From the IMG/VR virus record IMGVR_UViG_3300036770_001511, positions 1 to 30,085 of that record: 30,085 nucleotides of DNA, one strand, 5' to 3'. The DNA comes from a virus. Every line of letters begins with the position of its first letter. Positions within the stretch are counted from its first letter, which is position 1. The notes under the pieces were generated by a model. It saw nothing but the letters and a program-made list of their open reading frames with translations, did not search any database and was not told the origin of the DNA. This document shows positions 1 through 6,069 of this stretch, in pieces. The position numbers and the translations under genes are program-made.

Positions 1-439
1 CCTCGCGTGTTTCGATCTCGGAATAGGGATCGTCCTGCGGGTCGATGGATGTGCAGTTTCCGCCGACCTTTCGCGCAAGCGCCTCGGCCTCTTCGCGGGA
101 CTGCACGCGGCAGCCGTACCAGGCGTTCGGTACACCGTGCCTGCTGGTGCGCTTCCACGACACATGCCACGTTGACGTTGCGTTCTGCCGCGACTGGTTC
201 GGCTCTGGGTACTGCTGCGCGGTCAGTTCGCCGCAGCGCGCCAGCACCCACTTCAACTCGGGTTCGCGGCTGGTGTACATGGCCCTGACCTCCTTCAGCG
301 CCTGCCGAACCACCGACTGCTTCAGCCCCTTCAGCCGTTCAATCCAGACCTCGCGCAGCGCGGGTGTCCACGCAAAGTGCGTCCACAACTGCTCGGCCAG
401 CGCGATGCTGTCGGTGACGCTCTCCTGTCGCTCGCTCAC
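1..439 (-). CDS. Hypothetical protein, partial (runs off left end)
   Basis: An open frame starts with GTG at 439 and runs off the left edge (146 codons visible). A GGAGG Shine-Dalgarno lies about 6 nt before the GTG. The start overlaps the stop of the winged-helix gene upstream as GTGA, so the two are probably translationally coupled. The product begins MSERQESVTDSIALAEQLW. Its first half is helical and Trp/Leu-rich, with a segment around residues 45-70 (VVRQALKEVRAMY, then KWVLARC) of the kind seen in small phage replication-accessory proteins. The second half is polar and acidic, with paired Cys. I do not recognise the family. Its position directly after DUF1376 and winged-helix genes suggests a role in replication or its control, but that rests on context only. 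The alternative frames here are rejected because they lack a ribosome-binding site. Confidence 0.72.
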   Translation of the reverse strand, partial: MSERQESVTDSIALAEQLWTHFAWTPALREVWIERLKGLKQSVVRQALKEVRAMYTSREPELKWVLARCGELTAQQYPEPNQSRQNATSTWHVSWKRTSRHGVPNAWYGCRVQSREEAEALARKVGGNCTSIDPQDDPYSEIETRE

Positions 440-729
440 TGTCGTGTCCTCCAGCGGAATTCCGGCAGCGTGAACCCTTCCGTAGGCCCACTGCGGTCGC
501 AATCATACCGCTCGTATACGTAGTCCTCAAGTCCCCACACGCCCACTTTGCGAGATTTTCCGGACAGGCGCTCGCCGACCTGATGGACGATCCCGGCCAT
601 TGTGAGGCGCGTGACGGCGTTCGCAGCCTGGACTGCCGTGATGGGCAGTTCCTGCGTCAGTTCGTTCGTGGTCATCGGGCGCTTGCGCAGCGCCGCCAGC
701 ACCTGCGCCTGCAGCAGCACGCCGCTCAT
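436..729 (-). CDS. Small winged-helix DNA-binding protein
   Basis: The product has 97 residues. Residues 8-55 look like a MarR/ROK-style winged helix: an N-terminal helix (QAQVLAALRKRP), then MTTNELTQELPI, then a recognition-helix candidate (AVQAANAVTRLTMAGIVHQV), then a beta-wing with basic residues (GERLSGKSRKVGVWGL). The tail (about 70-97) is acidic then Arg-rich. The ATG at 729 is chosen over a GTG at 738 because it overlaps the previous stop as ATGA and has GGAG upstream. It sits between the DUF1376 protein and a partial unknown gene. A likely job is binding DNA, either at the origin together with the DUF1376 protein or as a small operon regulator. The fold is read from pattern only; the target is unknown. 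Confidence 0.78.
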   Translation of the reverse strand: MSGVLLQAQVLAALRKRPMTTNELTQELPITAVQAANAVTRLTMAGIVHQVGERLSGKSRKVGVWGLEDYVYERYDCDRSGPTEGFTLPEFRWRTRQ

Positions 730-1586
730 ATGCACCACTCCCCGTTGCGCTTGCGCCAGATCGCTGGCATCCTCGGCTTGCCTTCCGGCGAGAAGAACAG
801 GCGACGGTCATCGGGGTGGACATCCTCGGGGATGTGCGACTCGTCGCGCATCGGCCTTCGGGGTCCGCTGTCCACGCTGCCGCCGCGCTCCTGGGCCTTG
901 CCGAACCACCGCGTGATGAAGGCGCGCCACTTCTTCTTCCGCGCCTTCTCCGGGTTGCCCTTCAGCCACTGTTCGGCCTTGGCCAGTTCCTGCGCCTGGT
1001 TGACTGCCGGGTACGCCACCACCCAGTCGGCCCGGTCCTCGTCCGTGATCCCTGTCCAGCCATCGGAAGGATCCCACCAGATTGAATCAGTCGGCTTCGC
1101 GCTCGCAGAGCGATGCGCGGAGCATGATTCTTCTTCTGTCTCTTTCTCTGTCTCTGTTTCTGCTTCTGTATCTGTATCTGTATCTGTATAGCAATGCGAC
1201 TGCCTCTGCGGATCTATCCCGTTTGGCAATGCGGCGGCATCCGACTTGGCATTGCCGCCGCATGAGGACTGGCTCTGCCACTTCTTCTTCGCAGCCACCT
1301 TTCCGTTCTCGGACCGCGACTTGGCATCGGCCCGTTCTTCCTCCAGCCGCTCATTGACCAGCCAGCCGTCGATCTCCTGAAAGTGCTGCAGCAGTTCCCG
1401 GTACACCCTGGCGTTGACGTCTGGGAAGATCATCGCCAGTTCGTCCAGGCTTGCCGGAAGCCTGCGACCGTTCCACTGCATGCACAGCATGTCGATGTAC
1501 ACGCCCTTGGCGACCGGGGACATGCCCTGCGTGTCCGATGACCAGTCTCCGGCAAAGAACTTGAACCAACGCATTTTCGTTGTCAT
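726..1586 (-). CDS. DUF1376-type phage replication protein
   Basis: The product has 286 residues. The N-terminal part (about 1-90) matches my memory of the DUF1376 (YdaU-like) domain: MRWFKFFAGDW, then MSPVAKGVYIDMLCMQW, then LPASLDELAMIF. This domain is typical of phage initiator or helicase-loader-type proteins. A basic stretch (KVAAKKKW) follows, then a Thr-Asp/Thr-Glu repeat at about 134-153, then a C-terminal region rich in W and basic residues (about 200-225, KARKKKWRAFITRWF). The ATG at 1586 is chosen over one 12 nt upstream because GGAGG sits 5 nt before it. Directly upstream lies a cluster of inverted repeats that could be the origin it acts on. Origin binding or helicase loading is inferred from the family and context; no ATPase motif is present. 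Confidence 0.82.
   Translation of the reverse strand: MTTKMRWFKFFAGDWSSDTQGMSPVAKGVYIDMLCMQWNGRRLPASLDELAMIFPDVNARVYRELLQHFQEIDGWLVNERLEEERADAKSRSENGKVAAKKKWQSQSSCGGNAKSDAAALPNGIDPQRQSHCYTDTDTDTEAETETEKETEEESCSAHRSASAKPTDSIWWDPSDGWTGITDEDRADWVVAYPAVNQAQELAKAEQWLKGNPEKARKKKWRAFITRWFGKAQERGGSVDSGPRRPMRDESHIPEDVHPDDRRLFFSPEGKPRMPAIWRKRNGEWCI
1128..1190 (-). repeat. ACAGAT/ACAGAA-type hexamer microsatellite in the DUF1376 gene
   Basis: Read on the minus strand, units of ACAGAT give way to imperfect ACAGAR/GAAACA units over about 60 nt. They encode alternating Thr-Asp then Thr-Glu (residues about 134-153 of the DUF1376 protein), ending in a run of Glu. Because the unit is 6 nt, gain or loss of copies keeps the frame and would only change the length of an acidic linker between the N-terminal domain and the C-terminal basic part. 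Confidence 0.85.
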
Positions 1587-1610
1587 AGCAACCTCCATTG
1601 AATCGGTTAG

Positions 1611-1728
1611 GATGCAGGCGGCGCGTATGCCTATCCGCGCCCTGTTGCCAGCCTGACCGATACCAGGCGTGGCAACGCCAGTTTACCCAACCTGGCAGGG
1701 CGTCAAATGCATTTCCTGCCAGGTTGGG
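1611..1728. repeat. Cluster of inverted repeats, possible replication origin
   Basis: Three nested-spaced inverted repeats fill the gap of about 150 nt between the DnaA-C-like gene and the DUF1376 gene. (1) About 1611-1644: imperfect arms CAGGCGGCGCG and CGCGCCCTG. (2) 1644-1676: GTTGCCA/TGGCAAC extended by GCCTG/CAGGC with one bulge. (3) 1686-1728: perfect 14-nt arms CCCAACCTGGCAGG and CCTGCCAGGTTGGG around a 15-nt loop that itself contains the palindrome AAATGCATTT. There is no T-run after the hairpins on the minus strand, so a simple terminator explains them poorly. Position beside replication genes suggests an origin or an operator; this is inference. Confidence 0.6.
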
Positions 1729-1734
1729 GACTGG

Positions 1735-2067
1735 TCAACCAATCTTGCCCAGCGCGACCTTGGCTGCCTTCAGCACGGCGTCGCGCTCCTTCAGCCGCTC
1801 AAAGGCTGCGATGCGCGCCTGCGCCGTCGCCTTGCCGCAGCGCAGTTTCCTGCCAAGTTGGGCATACGAAACCCGGCAGAATCTGTAAAGCACGCCTGCA
1901 ATGACGTACCTCGCCAGGACGGCGTCAGGCTCCCGCGTGGCGGATCCTGCGCGCTTGGGGTCTATGCCAATGGCCTGTAGCGCCACCTGCGCCGCGACCA
2001 CTGCACGGTCGGGCGTGGCAGTTCTTGACCCCTCGCGGATGGCACGCAGGCTTTCAGAAAGGGACAT
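1735..2067 (-). CDS. Small DnaA domain IV-like DNA-binding protein
   Basis: The product has 110 residues. Residues about 45-88 resemble the DnaA C-terminal DNA-binding domain: Arg-rich entry, then VLARYVIAGVLYRFC, then VSYAQLGRKLRCGKATAQARI. This mirrors the DnaA pattern in which a helix leads to 'S-x-x-x-I-G-x-x-x-G-x-x-x-x-T-V' and a DnaA-box recognition helix. The canonical DHTTV signature is not conserved (KATAQ instead), so the DNA sequence recognised is likely different. The ATG at 2067 has GGAGG 6 nt upstream, and the start overlaps the end of the ERF gene by 14 nt. No ATPase domain is present. The inverted-repeat cluster lies immediately downstream, which makes an origin-binding or autoregulatory role plausible. 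An unrelated helix-turn-helix protein is the alternative. Confidence 0.72.
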   Translation of the reverse strand: MSLSESLRAIREGSRTATPDRAVVAAQVALQAIGIDPKRAGSATREPDAVLARYVIAGVLYRFCRVSYAQLGRKLRCGKATAQARIAAFERLKERDAVLKAAKVALGKIG

Positions 2068-2965
2068 CGGCGTCCTCCGGGACCGGGCTGGCGAACGCCA
2101 CATTGACCATGTCCCAGCCGAAGTTGCCCTTGCGCACGGTCACCCGTACGGGCTTGCCGCTGTCCTTGGCCTCTGTGAACACGCCCTGGGCGATGTGGTC
2201 GAAGGTAGTGGCGTACACGACCTCGCCGCCATCTTCCGGCTTGACGCCGAAGCGCAACTTGGTGTAGGGGCGGCCAGCCTTGTTCTCGCCGTGGTCCACC
2301 TTGATGTACGTCACCGTCCCCAAAACCTCCCGCTCGTCATCGGAAAGGGCGTCCCGATCCTCCGAACCGCCCTTGGAGGCGCTAGGAGCCGCTGTGGGGC
2401 GTTCCTCGGCTTGGGGGGTAGTCTGGGTAGGGACAGGCTTGGAAGCCGTCCTAGCGCCTTCCTGCGCCTGCTGCCGGGATCCGGCGTTCCCGGACTGCTG
2501 GCGGGTCACTCCGGAATTTCCCGGAGCGGACCCCTGATTCCGGGCCAGCCGCTCGTCGGTGTCCTCCTGGGCGTCCAGATCGTCTGCGGCAAGCGACAGC
2601 ACGCTCTGCAAACTGTAACGACGCATGTAACTCACTGCCCCTCCGATTGCTTGCTGGCTCATGCCGTTGGTCAGTGGGGTGGCGTAGGCCGGGAACGTGA
2701 CCTGATCGCCGGACTCATGCACGAACATGGTCTGGATCTCAATGAACCCGCCGACCTTGTCGGTGCTGATCGGCTGGAACACTGCCAGCCCGTGCTTCGT
2801 CAGCACAGGCTTGATGACCTCCAGGAACGCGTTGAGACTGGCGTAGCGGTACGGCTTGCCGTCCTGCTTGTAGGCCGAATTCTTGCTGTCGGTGTGCGGG
2901 TTTGGGATGTCCTGCGCTGCCTTGACGAGCGCAAGCACTGCTCTGTTGGGTGGCGTTTCTGCCAT
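2054..2965 (-). CDS. erf: ERF-family single-strand annealing protein with C-terminal OB-like domain and SSB-like tip
   Basis: The product has 303 residues. Residues about 8-132 match the ERF superfamily of phage annealing recombinases: YKQDGKPYRYASLNAFLEVI, TKHGLAVFQ, and the hallmark SYMRRYSLQSVLSLAADDLDA. A polar linker rich in Gln, Ser, Pro and Gly spans about 133-213. Residues about 214-291 form a beta-rich segment (VLGTVTYIKVD, YTKLRFGVK, PVRVTVRKG, DMVNVAFA) that looks like an OB fold. The protein ends PEDADVPF, very like the DDDIPF tip of bacterial SSB that recruits repair proteins. AAGGAG lies 8 nt before the ATG at 2965; an upstream in-frame start lacks a site. It is first in an operon with replication genes behind the promoter at 3035-3063. 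Annealing of single strands in phage recombination/replication is established for the family; the fusion's role is inferred. Confidence 0.9.
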   Translation of the reverse strand: MAETPPNRAVLALVKAAQDIPNPHTDSKNSAYKQDGKPYRYASLNAFLEVIKPVLTKHGLAVFQPISTDKVGGFIEIQTMFVHESGDQVTFPAYATPLTNGMSQQAIGGAVSYMRRYSLQSVLSLAADDLDAQEDTDERLARNQGSAPGNSGVTRQQSGNAGSRQQAQEGARTASKPVPTQTTPQAEERPTAAPSASKGGSEDRDALSDDEREVLGTVTYIKVDHGENKAGRPYTKLRFGVKPEDGGEVVYATTFDHIAQGVFTEAKDSGKPVRVTVRKGNFGWDMVNVAFASPVPEDADVPF

Positions 2966-3034
2966 GACTGTCTCTCCTTGCCGCCGGGTTCGGAAGCGCA
3001 GGCACGGTGGCGGCAACCGCGCATGCGTACGGTG

Positions 3035-3063
3035 AATATACCTTGGTTCTACGGTGCAGGCAA
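3035..3063 (-). promoter_or_regulatory. Sigma70-like promoter for the erf/replication operon
   Basis: On the minus strand a -35 box TTGCCT (3063-3058) is separated by exactly 17 nt from a -10 box TATATT (3040-3035), about 70 nt before the erf start. The spacer contains CCTGCACCGT, half of the perfect palindrome found at 3722-3736, so a shared operator is possible. The match to consensus is 4/6 and 5/6. Confidence 0.65.
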
Positions 3064-3066
3064 GGT

Positions 3067-3094
3067 GGGGGACGGCCCTCCGTGACCGCCCCCC
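3067..3094 (-). terminator. Terminator-like hairpin after the small membrane-protein gene
   Basis: On the plus strand GGGGGACGG (3067-3075) pairs with CCGCCCCCC (3086-3094) across a 10-nt loop, a 9-bp stem with one G-U pair. It lies 17 nt after the stop of the 29-aa gene and just before the erf promoter, where a transcription barrier makes sense. No U-tract follows, so it may be a weak or Rho-assisted terminator. Confidence 0.5.
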
Positions 3095-3110
3095 GAACCG
3101 AGATGCCTGC

Positions 3111-3200
3111 TCATTGCCGCCTGTCGAAGGCGCGGCAGTAGCCGAAGCCTACCAGCAGGCCGATGCCAAGCAGCACGATGGCGATGATGTCCTGGCTCAT
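3111..3200 (-). CDS. 29-aa single-pass membrane microprotein
   Basis: A very short frame starts at ATG 3200 and ends at TGA 3111. The start overlaps the stop of the preceding 89-aa gene as ATGA. The product has one hydrophobic segment, residues 5-23 (IIAIVLLGIGLLVGFGY), followed by a basic tail (CRAFDRRQ), so it is predicted to sit in the inner membrane with a cytoplasmic C-terminus. The coupling, the clean TM pattern and the position right before a terminator-like hairpin support it as a real gene. It could be a small holin-like or host-interaction peptide. No family is recognised. Confidence 0.62.
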   Translation of the reverse strand: MSQDIIAIVLLGIGLLVGFGYCRAFDRRQ

Positions 3201-3466
3201 GCGCACTCCAGCCTGTCGCGCAGGTGCTGGACCAGCGCATTGACCTTGGCAGCCTGGTCAACCACGCGGCTGTCGTTGAACGGATACTGGGCCTTGTGCA
3301 TGCCCAGCGTGATGGCCTCGCTGCGGATGGCATCCACCAGTTCGCACGCGGAGGCCACGAACATGGACCTGCCATTGACGATGGGCGGCGCTGCGTCAGG
3401 CTTCTTGAGCATGTCCGCGATCACGCCAGCGATGCGCTGGTAGGGATTGGGTGTGGGGTCGCTCAT
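3197..3466 (-). CDS. Hypothetical 89-aa protein
   Basis: The product (89 residues) begins MSDPTPNPYQRIAGVIADML. It has two predicted amphipathic helical regions separated by a segment carrying SMFVASACELVDAIRSEAI, and ends DRLECA. GGAGG lies 7 nt before the ATG at 3466, and the stop overlaps the next start. It follows the 75-aa gene by 3 nt. No signal peptide, membrane segment or catalytic motif is visible, and I do not recognise it. Confidence 0.78.
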   Translation of the reverse strand: MSDPTPNPYQRIAGVIADMLKKPDAAPPIVNGRSMFVASACELVDAIRSEAITLGMHKAQYPFNDSRVVDQAAKVNALVQHLRDRLECA

Positions 3467-3469
3467 CGG

Positions 3470-3697
3470 TCAGTCCTCCAGCCTGCGGATCGTCACCGCG
3501 AACTGCTCGCCGCTCTCCAGCAGGATGACGCAGCCGTGGCCGTGGTCGCGGTACTGGGTGTGGCGGAACGAGTCAACGTCGCTGATCGGCGCAGCGCCAA
3601 TGCGCTCCAGATCCTCCGTCGCGTCGGCGCGGTGCAGCGCCTTCACGATGGTGTCCTCAAGTCGGCGCTCAATTGCGCCCGGTGCAAGCATGTGCAT
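3470..3697 (-). CDS. Hypothetical 75-aa protein
   Basis: The product has 75 residues beginning MHMLAPGAIERRLEDTIVKA and ending QFAVTIRRLED. The first half is helical, the second a likely beta hairpin (GHGCVILLESGEQFAVTI). The ATG at 3697 is chosen because it has AAGGAG 7 nt upstream in the leader shared with other genes here; the longer in-frame extension has no site. A perfect palindrome lies 25 nt upstream of the start. No family is recognised. Confidence 0.76.
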   Translation of the reverse strand: MHMLAPGAIERRLEDTIVKALHRADATEDLERIGAAPISDVDSFRHTQYRDHGHGCVILLESGEQFAVTIRRLED

Positions 3698-3721
3698 GGT
3701 GTCTCTCCTTGTGTTGCGTGT

Positions 3722-3736
3722 CCTGCACGGTGCAGG
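3722..3736. repeat. 15-nt perfect palindrome, possible operator
   Basis: CCTGCAC-G-GTGCAGG reads the same on both strands about its centre and sits 25-39 nt upstream of the start of the 75-aa gene. A half copy (CCTGCACCGT on the minus strand) lies inside the spacer of the erf promoter. Such a pair would suit a small regulator; a 5'-UTR hairpin is the alternative. Confidence 0.45.
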
Positions 3737-3773
3737 CCGTTCGCCGCCGTAGCGGGGTCCGGCGCGCATCGGG

Positions 3774-4046
3774 TCAGTCCCGTGCGTTGTAGTACGACGT
3801 CACGGTAACCCCGGCGCAGGTGTACTTGGCCTTCAGCGCCTCCAGCGTCTGGCGGCAGTTGGCATCGACCGCATCGACGTAGCCCACCTTGGCCTCCCAC
3901 GCCAGAATCGGGAAAGCGCGAGCGCCATACACGCGCACCTTGCCAGTGTTGAACTGACGGCACTTGGCGCGGTCGATGCCCGCGGCGATGAGGTCACGGA
4001 CGCGGCTTGCGGTTGCGGTCACGGTGTAGAAGTCGAAGGTGTTCAT
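3774..4046 (-). CDS. Hypothetical 90-aa protein
   Basis: The product has 90 residues: MNTFDFYTVTATASRVRDLI, then IDRAKCRQFNTGKVRVYGARAFPILAWE, ending SYYNARD. It has a helix-strand-rich pattern, with Cys at about 29, 64 and 77. AGGAG sits 7 nt before the ATG. It is the first gene after the promoter at 4092-4119 and a leader hairpin, so it heads a small transcription unit that continues to 3111. No known domain is recognised; being first behind a strong promoter suggests an early-expressed accessory function. Confidence 0.8.
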   Translation of the reverse strand: MNTFDFYTVTATASRVRDLIAAGIDRAKCRQFNTGKVRVYGARAFPILAWEAKVGYVDAVDANCRQTLEALKAKYTCAGVTVTSYYNARD

Positions 4047-4048
4047 TT

Positions 4049-4119
4049 GGCTCTCCTGTTGGTTGCGGGCTACGTTGCCCTTGATGTATGAACTATACGG
4101 CTAATCTACCCTTTGTCCA
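4049..4119 (-). promoter_or_regulatory. Sigma70-like promoter plus leader hairpin (copy 1)
   Basis: On the minus strand TGGACA (4119-4114) and TATAGT (4097-4092) are spaced by 16 nt, a good sigma70 match of 5/6 in each box. Downstream, GGGC-loop-GCCC (4067-4080) forms a small hairpin inside the motif AAGGGC..CGTAGCCC.CAACC. The same leader arrangement occurs before the lysozyme gene at 4561-4620. Confidence 0.62.
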
Positions 4120-4140
4120 CCACAATTTGGGCCGGAATCT

Positions 4141-4545
4141 TCAGCGCAACTTGGCGCGGACCTTGGCCCAGTAGCCCAGGGTGGCCTTGCGGACATGGCC
4201 CTTAGGGCCGCCGTTGTGGATCCGGGCAAGGGTCTGCGCGTCCCAGGACGGCGCATAGCGGCTCCAGTAGGCCAGGATGACCCGCTCGGCGTACGCGGCG
4301 TCCCTGACGCTGTCGTAGGTCTGCCCATTGGCGACCAGCGACTTGTCGTGGTCTACGGCGTCGAGCCAGTACACGCGGTGAATCTGGTAGGGGCCGAGGG
4401 CCTTGCCGCCGTCACCGACCGCGTTGGCCTGGTCGGCGCAGGATCCTGACTCGACGGCGCGGATGGCGTCAAGGATCGGGCGGGGGTTGAAGTCGGCGGG
4501 CTGGGCGACGGCGAGCGTGAGCGTGACGATGAGGGTGGCAAGCAT
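4141..4545 (-). CDS. Secreted invertebrate-type (destabilase-like) lysozyme
   Basis: The product has 134 residues and likely cuts peptidoglycan between NAM and NAG. Residues 1-14 (MLATLIVTLTLAVA) form a signal peptide or signal-anchor. The mature part follows the i-type lysozyme plan: AIRAVESGSC with Glu32 as candidate catalytic acid, Asp45 in GDGG thirteen residues later (family Glu and Asp are about twelve apart), GPYQIHRVYWLDA at 51-63, YAERVILAYWSRYA, and the hallmark ARIHNGGPKG near 107-116 followed by TLGYWAKV. Many of the family's disulphide Cys are missing, as expected for a bacterial/phage member. AAGGAG precedes the ATG by 8 nt. It stands far from the membrane-protein group at 25-26 kb. 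An SLT-type transglycosylase annotation is the alternative. Confidence 0.82.
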   Translation of the reverse strand: MLATLIVTLTLAVAQPADFNPRPILDAIRAVESGSCADQANAVGDGGKALGPYQIHRVYWLDAVDHDKSLVANGQTYDSVRDAAYAERVILAYWSRYAPSWDAQTLARIHNGGPKGHVRKATLGYWAKVRAKLR

Positions 4546-4560
4546 TGGTGTCTCTCCTTG

Positions 4561-4620
4561 GGTTGGGGGCTACGCGCCCTTGTACCTCTAGTATCCGCTT
4601 TCTATACCCGATCCCTTTAG
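4561..4620 (-). promoter_or_regulatory. Leader hairpin and promoter-like region before lysozyme (copy 2)
   Basis: The leader repeats that at 4049-4119. On the plus strand it reads GGTTGGGGGCTACGCGCCCTTG against GGTTGCGGGCTACGTTGCCCTTG in the other copy, with the hairpin GGGC-TACGC-GCCC at 4567-4579. Farther upstream there are TATAGA and GATACT hexamers as -10 candidates and an AAAGGG in common with copy 1, but no good -35 box at the right spacing. The rest of the gap up to 4674 shows no gene. Confidence 0.5.
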
Positions 4621-4674
4621 CCAATCCCGAGGATTTGCCCAAACCCCGTTTCCAGCCTCCTAGAGGGGGTCGGA

Positions 4675-6069
4675 CTAGCCGATATGCGTGGCCGCGAACG
4701 TCGGGCTGGTGCTGGTGGGCAACTGGATGTCCCGGCCTGCCAGGTTCAGGTAGCGGTCTAGTTCCACCTGCCACTCGGCGCTGGTCTTGGCGACGGACGC
4801 CGACATGCGGTCATCCAGTTCCCAGTCCGAAGTGCCAGCGACCACCGCGACGCCTACGCCTCCGCTGTAGAGCGGCACGACTTCCGCCAACACGACCTCG
4901 TCCACCAGCAAGGTCTGCGCGCCCATCGCCACCGTGAAGTTGATGGCAAAGCGCGTGTCCTGCCCCAGTGTCAGCGGGGTCGTGAATGTCCCGGTGATGC
5001 GCGTCCATCCTGTGTTCGGCACGTTGTCCGTGTTCATGGCGCGCACGATGGCGCAGCCGCTGATCTCGGCATTGCTGCTGTCGCGCAGGCCGAATCGGAT
5101 CGTCCCTGTGTTGACCGTGCCGCCGTCGCCGCGCAGGTAGGCGCTGATCGCGTACACGGTGTTCGTCTTCAGGTTGGGCCGGGGTCCATTGCCCATGACG
5201 AGGTAGATGCTGTGCAGCACGCTGCTGTTCCCGGTGAACTTGATGGAGTTGAGTCCGCGTGCGGCGGTCTTGGACATCGTCAGGTTCGTCCCCTTGGTCC
5301 CGGTCGCCACCAGCCAGTCCAGCGCGAATGTGCCATCGTCGCGCTCAAAGCCGGAATTGGACAGCATGTTCTGCCCACGCGTGCGCGACGCCTCGACGTC
5401 GCCGCAGGTCGAGTTGAGCGCCAGCACAGCGCCGGACCCGAAGCCGCTGGTCCCGTCCTGCCAGCGCCTGTCGAGCCTGTCGATGGCTCCCTGCCCCTCC
5501 ACCTGCCACTGCTCGTTGCCGCGCAGCAGGCCGCCGTCACGCGCATCGCGGATGCAGCGTGCGTTGATTGTCTCGGGCAAGATGTTCTGGTTGACGCCCT
5601 GCTTGGCTGCGTACTTCGCGCCGCCATACACGAACTTGCCGTCCGTCGCCAGGATGATCGTGCCGCTGCCGCCTGCCGTGTTCGTCACCGCGCTGGCGCT
5701 GATGTTCGTCGTGGCGATGGACTGGCTCTGCGCGATCATGTCCACCGCAAGCACGCGTAGCGCCGTGTCAACGTCTGGAACCTCGCGCAGGCCGTCGTTG
5801 ACCGTCATCAGCACCGTCTTCTCCACCGCCTCGCGCACGTTCTCCTGGAGCGGACGCGCCATCTGGTCCGCGATCATGTTGACGTCGCGGGTCAGCAGCG
5901 TGCCGACATACTCGGCCTTGTCCAGCGTGGTCGCCGTGTACTGCGCCGCGACCTCCTGGATGTTGGTGATCGTGCTGCCCTGCTGCGAGCGCAAGTCCTT
6001 GCCCGTCGAGATGATCTTGCCGAGCCGGACCTGAAGTGAGCCTGTGGTGCTGGTGTAGTCAATGGGCAT
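4675..6069 (-). CDS. Tail-associated protein with carbohydrate-binding-like region
   Basis: The product has 464 residues. Residues 1-115 are rich in helix and polar residues (LGKIISTGKDLRSQQGS, DVNMIADQMARPLQENV). A middle region (about 120-225) is Gly/Ala rich with repeated dipeptides. Residues about 230-400 look like a beta-sandwich of the CBM4/9/22 type: NMLSNSGFERDDGTFALDW, then LNSIKFTGNSSVL, TVYAISAYLRGDGG, TGWTRITGTFTTP, FAINFTV, LLVDEVVLAEV. That order of motifs is common in phage and glycoside-hydrolase binding modules. The C-terminus returns to a helical stretch. It is last in the tail cluster, just before the lysozyme, so a receptor- or surface-glycan-binding fibre or tip protein is the best guess. 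No catalytic motif is seen. Confidence 0.76.
   Translation of the reverse strand: MPIDYTSTTGSLQVRLGKIISTGKDLRSQQGSTITNIQEVAAQYTATTLDKAEYVGTLLTRDVNMIADQMARPLQENVREAVEKTVLMTVNDGLREVPDVDTALRVLAVDMIAQSQSIATTNISASAVTNTAGGSGTIILATDGKFVYGGAKYAAKQGVNQNILPETINARCIRDARDGGLLRGNEQWQVEGQGAIDRLDRRWQDGTSGFGSGAVLALNSTCGDVEASRTRGQNMLSNSGFERDDGTFALDWLVATGTKGTNLTMSKTAARGLNSIKFTGNSSVLHSIYLVMGNGPRPNLKTNTVYAISAYLRGDGGTVNTGTIRFGLRDSSNAEISGCAIVRAMNTDNVPNTGWTRITGTFTTPLTLGQDTRFAINFTVAMGAQTLLVDEVVLAEVVPLYSGGVGVAVVAGTSDWELDDRMSASVAKTSAEWQVELDRYLNLAGRDIQLPTSTSPTFAATHIG

Noticed and set aside
1644-1728. Inverted repeats as simple Rho-independent terminators
   Set aside because: No T-run follows on the minus strand, and three repeats in a row with a palindromic loop fit an origin or operator better; termination cannot be excluded.
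1901-3085. 394-aa plus-strand open frame opposite erf
   Set aside because: Antisense shadow of the ERF and DnaA-C-like genes. High GC leaves long open frames; it has no Shine-Dalgarno and no recognisable domains.
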